NCBI GenBank assembly: GCA_001414345.1
Contig: LLCB01000077.1
Coordinates: 124,001 to 188,000, forward strand
DNA length: 64,000 nucleotides
Direction of reading: 5' to 3'
Origin: Hymenoscyphus infarciens
Taxonomy: Eukaryota; Ascomycota; Leotiomycetes; Helotiales; Helotiaceae
The notes below the pieces were generated by a model. It was given only the letters and a program-made list of their open reading frames with translations. It ran no database searches and was not told the origin of the DNA. The position numbers and the translations under genes were made by a program. Shown here piece after piece: positions 10,628 to 22,500 of this stretch (its first letter is position 1; every line of letters starts with the position of its first letter).

Positions 10628-11131
10628 ATTGGTGTTTGGGGAGGGGAGAGGAGGATGGCGTTGTGAGGTTGATAATGTCCTTGGGTCGCGTTGATTTTGG
10701 AGTCGCGAGGCTGAAGGATGCGGAAGGGCAAAAAGGCTTGGCGTTCTTGCTTCTGTCCATGCCTCTTACTACCTTCTTCCCCATGTTGTCTACTGATAAT
10801 CTAGTATCGTTAGATGAAAGAGCTACTAGAGATTGTTGCGTTTTATTCAGCACACCACCCAGAAAAGGGGGTACTTGGTCAAATAATGGGACCTTTTAGA
10901 CTCTAGTACTGGCTTTGTTGTTCTCAAAGCAACTGTAAAGTTTGCACATCTGACTGTTGGAGCATACCTTTGCATCCAAAGCATTGACTAACACGAAAAA
11001 TATCGAGTCTGACCCACGTATTAGGCAACAGGGACCCCGGAAATCTGTCTCATTACGACTTCAAAGACGCAAACCCACTTCTATATGCTTTATTTACCAA
11101 TTGCAGAATTGGCTAATAACGTCTCTAACTT
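10628..11131. other. PAF1 upstream region
   Basis: About 500 bases upstream of the PAF1 start with no supported gene. Open frames here are antisense extensions of PAF1. The composition turns AT-rich after 11100. Confidence 0.5.
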
Positions 11132-11140
11132 GAAGGATCA

Positions 11141-11313
11141 AGTAGTGAGTCTAGTAAGTTAAGCTATTGTATTATATTGTTGGAGTGTTTAATTGAATGT
11201 ATTGAATAAATTCTAGGCTTTAAACGTATAAAGTATCAAGTATCTATCGGAGTATCATATAATATAACGCTCCTCGATAGTTTAGAAGATTTAAGTTAAT
11301 TCAAAAAATCATA
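11141..11313. mobile_element. Small insertion flanked by GAAGGATCA direct repeats
   Basis: A 173-bp AT-rich segment is bracketed by the 9-bp direct repeat GAAGGATCA (11132-11140 and 11314-11322). Its start AGTAGTGAGTCTAGTAA recurs at 12023, indicating a repeat family. No clear terminal inverted repeat is visible, so the class (short MITE or solo LTR) is unknown. Confidence 0.5.
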
Positions 11314-11450
11314 GAAGGATCATAGTGAGTTTCTAGACAGATTTGATCAATTATACTCCATCTACACTTGTAAGTACTGGCCACATCATGTCCTATCTAT
11401 GTTCCAAGACGCAAAGGGCAAACTTGTAAAGCTGTTTCCCATCCATTGAG

Positions 11451-11740
11451 CTTTTATGCCATTTGCTGTGGTCGCTCCCAAACAAGGATATCATCGGCAG
11501 GAAAGATGATGCCGTCTCGTTCGACTTTGGCCCTGATGTTGTTTCTCGCTTTCTCGAAAAGAATGATTATGATCTAATTTGTCGATCTCATCACATAGTG
11601 GAGGACGTGAATGAGTCTTCCACCGACCGCAAACTTGTCACTATTTTCAACGCAGCTTTTGACGTGTGGGTCATTCCTCTTCGTAACGTCAGAGATGAAC
11701 ACGTTTTGTGAAATCCCGTTTTCTGGGGAGTGATCATGCA
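11451..11740 (+). pseudogene. Relic of a PP1-type Ser/Thr protein phosphatase catalytic gene (C-terminal part)
   Basis: An uninterrupted stretch after LLWSLPNKDI carries FGPDVVSRFLEKNDYDLICR, SHHIVED and RKLVTIF. These align with the end of the PP1 catalytic domain (LLWSDPDKDI, FGPDVVSRFL, DLICRAHQVVEDGYEF, RQLVTLFSAPNYCGEFDN). The invariant metal-binding and active-site neighbourhood is damaged: RAH is RSH, the GYEFF loop is replaced, and the SAPNYCGEFDN segment is shortened and lost before a stop at 11709-11711. The next bases keep weak similarity to the final PP1 motif. An in-frame stop lies just upstream of the homology. No start or upstream domain remains nearby. It sits against the AT-rich block, so it looks like a decayed partial duplicate; the functional PP1 gene must be elsewhere. 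Confidence 0.75.
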
Positions 11741-12190
11741 TTTCATGAATCAACTTCCACGCTGCGTCCCCAAATTCCACCTTTGGTTCTAACAAAGATT
11801 CTAGAGGCTTGTCGTTCTGCTAGCCCATTCCTAAATTAATCTATAATTTAATCAGGTTAAATTTTATATATTACTATTATATAGGCTAGTTTATTGTTTC
11901 TAATTAAACTAAATCTTCTTATAAAAAAAGGATTTTTAAGTTTTAAGCCTCTCACTTACTCTAGTATACTTTACTTACAAAGTATAATATCGACTAATTA
12001 TCTCACTATCTTATAGTATTAAGTAGTGAGTCTAGTAAATTTAGTTTTAGAATTTTATTATTTAAAACTATTTGAAGTAATTAAGTTGAATAACTAAAGT
12101 TTGAAACTTCGATACTTATATAGAGAAGAATTAATTAATTTAGTTAGTCTAGATATTTTGAAATAATCAAGTTAGCTAAATAAAGTATAA
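11741..12190. other. Transition into the AT-rich block, with a repeat-family fragment
   Basis: The composition changes abruptly to AT-rich after about 11820. A copy of the AAGTAGTGAGTCTAGTAA motif at 12022 matches the start of the 11141 insertion. No gene. Confidence 0.5.
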
Positions 12191-12702
12191 TATAATTAAC
12201 TTATAACGAAGTTAGAGTATATTTAAACTGAAATAGTTAATACTATAATTAGTAAATAAAGTATACTAAATCTTAATAGTACTGAAAAGAGAAATACTAT
12301 TCTGTTCTAACGCTAGTATAGATACTATGCTAGCGTATAAAATTAGTAAAATTTTAATATATTTACTCTTACTAGAAAACAGTTAATACTACCTATCTAA
12401 AAAGAACTAGTTCTACTTAAAAAAGTGAATTTATACTAAGAGACTATAGATATATAAAAGTAGCTAAAAAGAGTAAATAAAACTTATAAGAAAAATAAAT
12501 TAATAAACTATATATAATTGAATAAAGCGCTTAAAAAGTTAATTTAAAGCTTAAAAAGCTTAAATCTAAGAACTTTTCTTAATTATATACTAATTACCTA
12601 ATTAGGCTAGTAATTTCTCTTTACTTTTATACTAAGTATAGGTTCTCTTAGTATACTCTTTTACTAATTTTTATAAAATACTATACTAAGATCTTTAGTA
12701 AT

Positions 12703-13055
12703 TATAATAGTACGAAATATATACTACTATTAAAGAGATATATAGAAGTATATTTAGTAGAATAACGTATATAAATACTAGGCTCTAATATAGAAGAAAA
12801 GAATAAACTAGGCCTTTTCTAACTCTAGGAGAGTAGGTAGCTATATATAAGAGATTAGCTAATATAAAAGAGATACGAAACCGAATAATAATATACGTCG
12901 GCTAATATAAAAGCCTAAACTCTACGAAGTACGTCTGAAAGTCTAGACTTATATAACCTTTCTAAATTAGATAATATAAAATAATAACTACTAAAACCTT
13001 ATATATATAATATATACTATATAATCTCGGCTATATAGAATAGTAGGCTATTATA
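12703..13055 (-). mobile_element. Solo LTR (367-bp LTR family), inverted, TSD GTAAT
   Basis: This 353-bp segment is the reverse complement of the LTR found at 41008-41374 and 43822-44188. It starts TATAATAGTACGAAATATATAC and ends CTATTATA, as an inverted copy should. It is flanked by the 5-bp direct repeat GTAAT (12698-12702 and 13056-13060). No internal element region adjoins it, so it is a solo LTR. Confidence 0.85.
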
Positions 13056-13269
13056 GTAATCTACTTATTAACTTCTACTTATTATTCTATATTATCTAGT
13101 ATCGAATTTAGTTATATTCTATTAATTAGTATATTATAATATATACTTTAAAGAATAGTAGTAGTAGTTTTAAAGATGTTAAATTAAGAGATTAAATTAC
13201 TATCTATTCTAGAGTAGTAAAGATTAGATTAAAAGAAGCTATTCTATATAATAATATATTATTCTAAAT

Positions 13270-16200
13270 TACTAGTATTTGTAAAACTACTAATACCTCT
13301 AAGCCGAGATTATAAATAACTAATACTTATATAACTAAAGATGTCGAAGATATTAATATCTAATATTTATATATAGAAGAGATTAAGGTTTAGAGATTAT
13401 ATATTTAGCTTTTTAGCTCTTATTATTTAGTATTAGCTATATTAGATAGGACTCGGTTATTATTATTATTAGACCTTAGTAGTTTCCGACCTCTTATATA
13501 TAGATGTTTATATTTATTATAGAAGAGCGATAGTTTTTTCTTTTCTTCTATATTAGAGCCTAGTATTTATCTATATTATTCTATCTTAAACGCACTCTTA
13601 TATACCTTTTTAGTAGTAGTATATATTTCGTACTATTATATAAAAAGGAAAAACTCTTCTTTACTAGAGATAGTCTAAATAATATCTCTTTTAAGCTTAT
13701 TATCGCTTTTTATTTCAAATTCGATTTAGCTTAGATTTAGACTATAATAATAATATTCTTAAATAGCTAGGAAATCAGAGACCTCTTAGATAGCTAGTAA
13801 TACTAAGGTTTAGTATTTATATAAATAGCTAGTAAAAATCGTATTATTAATATATTAAGAGATTAAAATACGCTAAGTATTTCTAAGAATCCTAATAATT
13901 CTCTCTATATATAGATTACTATATACGATTTAGATAGTTAATATACTATAGTTATTAGAAGACTCTCGAATTAATCTCTTTATCTCTCTCTAATCGACAT
14001 TTTAATATATTAGAACTAGAAGCGACTCTAGGTCTCTTCTAAGCTCCGCTTTCTAGCGTAGAGCTCTCTATTAGAGAAGACAAGTTATATTTCTTATAAT
14101 AAATAGACAAATAATACTCTAGACGTCTCGATACTATACTATTACCTTCTAACTTTTATAAGTAGTACTTATATATTATAATTACTAAGCTCTTTATATA
14201 GTAAGTATATTAAATTCTATAATAATCTTTTATTACTTTTCTACGATCTAATTCTCTAGCTTCTTATACTTAATTATATCTTAAAATTATTTAAATTTAC
14301 TAATACTTTTTAATAGTAATAGTTTCGTTTATATCTCTAGTATACCTCGCTTTTAGTAGAAGTCTTTAATTATATACTCTTTATCTTTATTTTAAAAGTA
14401 TACTTTATTAACCTTTTACTAGTAATATTAGTATATATAAAAGTAAGAGTTATTAGAGCTAATATATTTAGCTAGAGAGTTATTAGATTATACTTATTAA
14501 GAGCGTTAGAATATTATATATCTCTTAGTATTTTAGAAAGCTTTTAAGTACTTATATTAATTAAGTTACTATTATTAATCTTATATATTAAGCTTAGAAA
14601 GAAGAATATATTATTTAAGTATATACTAGTAAGATAACTCTTATATATAAAAGCTCTTATAATTATACTTATTATTAGTATTAAGAGTATAGCTCTTATA
14701 TAATAATTATTAAGCTTCTATAAGTAAACTCTTAGTAGCTTTATAATATACCTTCTTTATATCTACTAAGTTACTTTTTAGAAGATCTTATACTAATTAT
14801 AAGAATAGTTCTAGCTAAGGATATTAATCTATAAATATATTAACTTTATTATTACGATTATATATAGCCTTTTTATTCTTATTTACTTAATTATTAACGC
14901 TTTTCTTAACTATTTATATTATAAAAGTAAGAGTATATCTAGAATCTTAGTTCTTATAAAAGAAGAGAGATCTTTTAAGCTTATAGTACTATTCTTTATT
15001 TAGACTAGTAGTAAGAACTTCTATAAGAAGTAGCTCTTCTTAATAAGCGTAGTTTATCTACTTTTTACTAGTATCTTTCTACTCTTTTTATATATACTTC
15101 TTTATATCCTAGAATTTATTTCTACCTTTTTTAAGAGTAAGACTATCTAGGATTACGTTAAAAGTAGATTATATTAATTTATTATATTTAGCTTTTATAT
15201 ATTAATAAAATAGTATACTTTTAAAGTAGTTAATAGCTTATATAAAATAATCTCGTCTATAGTTTTTAAGATTTTAATCTATTATTTAATTAGAGTACTA
15301 TATATAGATAAAGTGCTTAATAGTACTATATAGAGAGAACCTATTCTTCTTAAGAAATATATTCTTAATCGTAAGTTACTTAGTAGTAGAGTTATTAGAG
15401 AGAGTATACTTAATATACTATTATATATTAAGCCTCTCTTTTATCTAGGTTATAAGTTAATAAAAGTAAGCTTTAATAATCTTACTATCTTTATTAAAGA
15501 TAAGGAAGAAGGTAGATAGTAAGTATATACTCTTAGGTAAGTAATATACTAATAAGAAGAGCTTTTACTTAAGATAATTAGTTTTATAAGTAGAATTAGT
15601 TAGTATAAGATATCTATCTTTTATAAGAAACTCGAGTCTATTTACTTTTACTTATATAAATCCTTAAGCTTTATACTCTTCTTTACTCTTTAGCTTACTT
15701 TTTTTAAGGCTCTTTTCTTATTTATTAATAATAATAGAGTTATAAAAGTAGAGTCTCTTTTCTTATATTATATACTCTTTTAAGTATTCTACTACTTACT
15801 CTATCTTAATAAAGAAGCTATCTTATTTATTAGAGAATTTAAAAGGCTTAATTAATCCTTTAACTCTACTAAGACCTTATCTCTAAGTAGTAGTATTAAG
15901 TAATCGTTTCTAATTATATATATTCTTAAGTAAGAGGTATTATCTTCTAGTATTATCTAATTATACTTAGCTATCTTTAAGAGTAACTATAATAGTAGAA
16001 GGCTTATATCTAACTTTAAGTTTGCTTTTAAAAATTTTATATATAGTATAATTCCTTCTCTTTAGATTATAATTATTTAAAGTATAGCTATAATCTTCTA
16101 TAGTAGCAGTTTATATAATTTAGACTTAATTATAGAGTAGTTAGTAAATTACTTAAAGAGTATAAAAGTACTCGAGAGTTAAATTATATATAGTATTTAA

Positions 16201-16360
16201 TTATTTTATTAATAGCTATACTTTAATTCTTTTTATACTTAAAGATATAATTATATTAAAACGTTTATATATTATCTTAATTAATTTAAGAGATTTACTT
16301 AATACTTTATATATTTAAGAGATAAGGCTATAGTATATCAAAGTCCTTCTTAGATAGTAA
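13270..16360. mobile_element. Diverged copy of the 367-bp-LTR element followed by unresolved degraded repeats
   Basis: From about 13460 to 14010 this DNA parallels 41215-41760 on the same strand, covering the end of the LTR (GTATATATTTCGTACTATTATA) and the first internal part (GCTAGTAATACTA, CTAACCTATAAATAGCTAGTA-like stretches). The rest up to 16360 is AT-rich with many stops in all frames. I could not assign it to a superfamily, and no paired ends were found. Confidence 0.5.
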
Positions 16361-19300
16361 GATTCTATAATAGTCTACTATTCTATATAGCCGAGATTAT
16401 ATAGTATATATTATATATATAAGGTTTTAGTATAATATAAAGATTAAAAAGAGGAATTAATAAAGTAACTCTAAAAGCCTTGAAATACGTTTAGACAACT
16501 GTTAGACGGTCTAGAAAGAGACTAAAGCATCTTATAATTATACTAAATAATTATAGTAGTAGTAATAGTAGATAAAAGAGAGGCTTATAAAGAGCTCTTA
16601 TTCCTCTCTCTAGAGTACTAGTAACTAACAAAGATAGTATAACGAACTAAGAAGAGTAGAGTATAAAGGAACAGAAGAGAGTATTAGACTATATAGACAT
16701 AATAGAAAAGAGCTTAATCTAAATAATACTTAACTTAGTAATAAAAGAGAAAGGTATTAAAGTAATTATTAAAGTAGTAGGAAAAGTACTTAAGTATAAA
16801 AGAACTAAGAAGAGAGAGGATAATATAATTATATATAAAATCTTATAAGAGGAGCTTACTATTATAGTTAAGAGAATAAGAGGAATAAAGAAGTATAGTC
16901 TAATATAAGTAAAGAGAGCTAGAACTAGAAGACTATAGAGAGAGGTAGTAACTATACTATAAAGGGAATATATAGTACTAGCTAAATATACTAGAGAGAT
17001 TATAGTCTAAGTAATAGAGATAGATAAAGAGAAGAATAAGCTATTACTAAAGAAGGTAATTAGAGCTATAAATATAAGCAAATATAAAGTAAGAGTAATA
17101 GTAGTTTAAAAGCTTTAGAGTAAAGATATTATTATAAGGTTTAAAGAAGAGAAGTAAGTAGAATATATATAAGATAATAGCTAGGTAAAGAAAGTATTTA
17201 AATAAGAAATAGTAGTAGTAGTAAGAACGCTAATAGTACTTATAAAAAGAGCCTTAGTAAATATACTTAAAAACAAGATAAGGAGTATACTATAAAGTAT
17301 CTCTTAAGCTTCTAGTATAAGGATACTAAAGATTATATAATAAAGAAATAGATATAGAGAGTATTAGAGATAGAAGAGACTAGTCTAAAAGAACTATATC
17401 CTTAAAGTAGTAATAATAGAGAAAGTAAGAAGGCTATATATAAGAGGAATACTATAAAAGATATAATACTTCTTATATAAAAGATACGTTTTAGAAGTAG
17501 TAGTATAGAGGTACTATAAGTATTAAAAGTAGAGATATATAATATACTTTTATAAATAAGATAAGAGATATACCTAGTATATATATAAGAGATATAAAGG
17601 AGGTAAGGAAGAGTACCTTAGTAAGAAGGACTTAAAAGAATATCTAGTAAAGTATAAGAATTATAAAAGAGAATACCTAGTATTTATAAAGGAGTGCTAT
17701 ATAAAGAAGTAATACTATAGATAAGTAAGAGAATAATATCTTAATAAGATAACTATATTTATAAACCTATAAAGACTCTTAAAAGAGAGTAAGATAGAGA
17801 TACTTTACTTATTTACCTTTAGCTAGGAAGAGAGCTTATAAAGCTTAAGAAAGAGGTAGAGATAGAGATCTATACTAAAGAGACTAATAGATATAAATAA
17901 AGTAGAATATATAAATAGTAGTAACCTAACCTAGTTCCTAGGAAGGCTAAGAAGCTCTCTTAATATAATAAGGGATCTAAATAGAGAAGAAATAGAAGTA
18001 ACTTAAACCCTACTTATAAGACTACTATAAGTATAATAGTACTATACTAGAATATAAGGAAGATACTAGAAGCCTTTAATATAGCTCTAAATTATAAAGA
18101 GGAATATAATATATTAGTAATCTAAGAACTAGTATAGAATAGTATAAGAGACTCTTCTAGCTACTTCTTAAGCTTAAGATATAATATAATCTAGTTAAAT
18201 AGAGTAGTAGTACTCTTTATATATAAAAGACACTTAAAAGTAAGCTAGATATATACTATAGATAAGAACTAAGTAAGTATAATAATAGAGAAGAGAGTAG
18301 ATAAGACAATAGTCTATATAGTCTATAACCTATAAATAGAGTAGATACTAATTAAGAATATACTCTAGTAAATAAGACTAAGAAGAGTACTTATAATAGG
18401 TAACTTAAATACTTACTACCTCTTATAAGATATATATAAGAGATATAATAAGAACATAGACCTCGTTCTTAAACTTACTATACTATAAGTACTAGAGAGA
18501 TATATACTCTATAGTAAAGCTATATAGAGAAGAGAGGGCTTTTATAACTCTATAATTAACCTTACCTTCTCTACTAAGAACGTAGTAACCTAGTAAAGGT
18601 CCTTAGACTTACTAAGATTAGACTATATAGCTTAACTCCTTATAATAAAAGTAAGAAGAGAGAGAAAGGTACTATAAGCACCTAGATTTAGCTAAAGACT
18701 AATAGATAAGACCCTAGTTAAAGTAGAAGCCTCTTACTTAGAAACACCTATAATCTAAAATATATAAAAACTTAAGAAGGTAGTATAAAGACTTATAAAG
18801 GACCTTTAAAAGATAGTAAAAGCCTTAATACTACTTTAGAAGCTAGATAGAGAGAGAGTATAGCTCTAATAGAATATAGAGGTTAAAGAAGTATTAAAGA
18901 AGGTAAGAAGATATAAAAGGACTTAGAAAGAGTACTAAATAAGAAGCTTAAGGTAGTAGCTTAATAACGCTCTTTAAAAACTCTAAATAGTAAGTAGAAA
19001 GACAAAGACGAAGAACTAGAGAGAGGTACTAATAGAGATAGTAAAGGATAAAAGGAAACTCTAGATACTTAAGAAGTAGGTACGCCTTAAAAGACATATA
19101 AGACTAGAAGCACTAGTACTACTAATACTTATATCACTTAATAAAACAAAAGGTAAGATCTACTAAGAAAAGGCTTATATTCTTATAGAAAAGTTCTTTC
19201 TAGAGTTAATAGCTAACTACTTAAGCGTTTCTAATAAGGACTAGAATACTAAGAGCTTCTTTAAGAGGTACTTAGTAAGCTAATATATAACTAAGAAATA

Positions 19301-19514
19301 TATTAAAACAGCTATAAGATTAGTACTATAGAAAGTGTTAAGATTTAATATACTAGTAAACAACTTCTTAAAAGCTTATAATAAACTGCTTTATAAAGTA
19401 CTTACTTTAATAGTAGAAGTAAGCTTCTACTTATAGTACTTTCTATTCTACTTCTATTATATAAAGGTAGTAGTACTAAGAAAACTAAGCAAAATAACTA
19501 AGGAGTAGAGTAAG

Positions 19515-22500
19515 TGTGACAGTCCTAGTTATATACGTTACTTACGTGACCAGGTAGTCCCGAGGCTTTGCCGAGGCTTCGCTTAATATATATAAATAGA
19601 GCTAGAGTGCTTATACTCTTCGCTTTTCTCTTTAGTTTAGTTTTCCTTAATATTAGATACTATTCTATAAGCACTCTCTTTATATATTTATAAAAGGCTA
19701 TTATACTAAAACTAAACTCTCTCTCTTTACTTAAGAAGGCTTTTACTAATATTCTAATAATAATATATATATTTACTTATATTAAATCTACTAAATTTAC
19801 TATTCTCTTCTATAAAGCCTAATCTATTTATATTAAGTAGTAAAGTCTAGCATTCTTCTATTAGCTATATTAAGTCTTTTAAAAATAACCTATTAACCTA
19901 AGAACTATTCTACTCTACTTTAAAGTTAGTTAAGCTAATCTCTCTTCTCTCTTCTATTAACGTCGTATTCTAATCTAGCTTTAGAACTCGACCTACTAAA
20001 ACATATATACTAGCTATTACTATACTACTACTACCTCCTCCTACTAAAGCAACTACTAGTTCCTTATAGTATAAGATCCTTAAATCACCTCTACCTAACT
20101 CTACTCTATAACAAATCCTTAAAGTAATAACCTTATTAATAAGTAAAGTTTATAAACTTAAAGTAAATACTTTAAATATAGCTAGTACTTCTTATTAATA
20201 TACCTCTATTTAGCTATAAACTCTTAAGCTAATCCCTCTTTCCTCTTCTATAGTTCTATTATTAAAGAAGATAAGTAGAATAGCTAATTCTTACTAATTT
20301 ACTATAAAAGACGAATTCACCTATAAAACCTAGGAAACTAAAATTATAATAAAGTTATTTATTAATACTAACTACTTTAAGTCTAAGAAAGTAAGAATAA
20401 ATTTAGTCTACTACTATACTTCTAGAAGAGCCTAAAACTATATTTATCTAAGATATAAGTTTAATACTATTAATTAGTTTAATAGCTATAAAGAGATATT
20501 AACTTACCTCTAAAACATTACTATTAGCTCTTATTTATACTAAAAAGCTTATATCTAATATTAAGACCTTATTATATTAAAAATAAAAACTTTCTATAAC
20601 TTCTATACCGAGTTCTAATAACTTATAAATAAAGCTGAAGTTCTCTAATAAGACTAAGTAGAAGACTTATAGAATAAGTTAACTCTTATACTACGCTAAT
20701 CTCTTATTATTACTAAGTTCTAAGCTAAGAGAGATATAAACTCCTTTTATAATCTTATAAGTAGTATTAATAGTAACCTCTAAAATCTTACTTCTTAAAA
20801 GGTATAAGTAATAAACTTTCCTCCTACCTTAAACCTATATATACCTACTTCTACACCTACTAGCCCTTCTTCCTCTATAGCTCCTTTTATCTCTCTTAAA
20901 CACTCTAATACCTCTACTATAAATAACTACTTAACTCTAAAACTATTAGATAAGTACTTTAACTATAATAAGCCTAGTTATTACGTTAAGGATTATCTAA
21001 AGCTAAGAATATATAAAGTTAACTTTAAAAAGCTTAAAAGAGAAGATACTAGCTTAGAGTTAGAAAATAAAGAAACCTAAAAGAAGACTCCTTCTTAAGT
21101 AAATATAGGATTAATCTCTCTAAGATTAATCTATAGTTATTAATTAGTAGAAAAGCATTTACTTTACCTAGTATATAAACTACTACTCTTAATAACCTTA
21201 GAGTAAATACCTTTTCTTTTATAAATATATAACTTAGTTATAATCTTATAAAGTTCTATAATTTAAAAACTAAAAGACTTCTTACTTTTGTTAAGATTTA
21301 TAAATATAATAGAGAAATTAAGAGTAAAGCTATATACTATCTCCTTTTAAATTATATCTTAAATAGCTATAAATTCTTTAATATACTATTTAACCTTTTA
21401 GACTTAGGTTTATATAATATTATCCTTAGCTAGAGATTCTTTAAATACTTTTATAACTTATTAGAAACTACTTTAGCCTAATAACCTTAAGCTTTACTTC
21501 TCTACTTAATAGCTAACTCCTCTCTCTTAAGACGCTATATAACTAAAAGACTCTATACTCTCTTACTAAGATAAAGCTAATACTTATAACTAAGCTATAG
21601 AAATAGATAAATAGTACTAATAAAGTAAAAGGCTTTTAGAGCTTATAGATTACCTTAAAATTAATACTATAACCCTAGCTAGTTATACTCTAACTATATA
21701 TAGTAGAGGAGGCTATAAGTCCTTAATATAAGTATAATACTAGGTTATAAAGAAAGAACTTAAAAGTGTTATAAAGAAGATACTTACTTTAGTATACTAT
21801 TAGAAACCTTTTATCTTAAAGAAGTTAGACTCTATTATTAATATTTTAGCTATTTTAACTATAGAAATATATTATTACTTACTTTAAAAAGATAGTAAGA
21901 TGTTTACTATAAGTATATATAAAATTAATACTATTATAGCTAATTAAGAACTAGATATAGTCTCTAATATTACTCTTCTTAATAAGTACTAGGACTTTAA
22001 AGAGGTATTTTCTAAGGCTACTTTAAACACCTTCTTACCTTACTAATACTATAATTATAAGATTAATCTTAAAGGTTTAAATACTTTTAGATATTTCTCT
22101 TTATATAAGATATTTATAGAAGAGTTATTAGCTATAAAGGAATATATCTTAGAGAATCTCTATAAAAGGTTTATTAAATATAGCTAGTCCCTTTTTACTA
22201 CTTCTATTCTATTTATAAAGAAAGTAGATAAAAGACTATGTTTCTATATTAACTTCTAAAAACTTAATAATCTTACTTAAAAAGACTACTATCTATTACC
22301 TTTAATTAATAAAATACTTATATATATTAGTTAAGCTTATATTTTTACTAAGCTAGATATCTAGTAAGCCTTCTACTATATATAAATAGATCTAGATACT
22401 AAAGAATTAACTACTTTTTATATCTATTATAGAATATATAAGTATAAGATCCTACTATTTAGTCTAATAAATAGCTTATCTATTTACTAGCGCTATTTAA

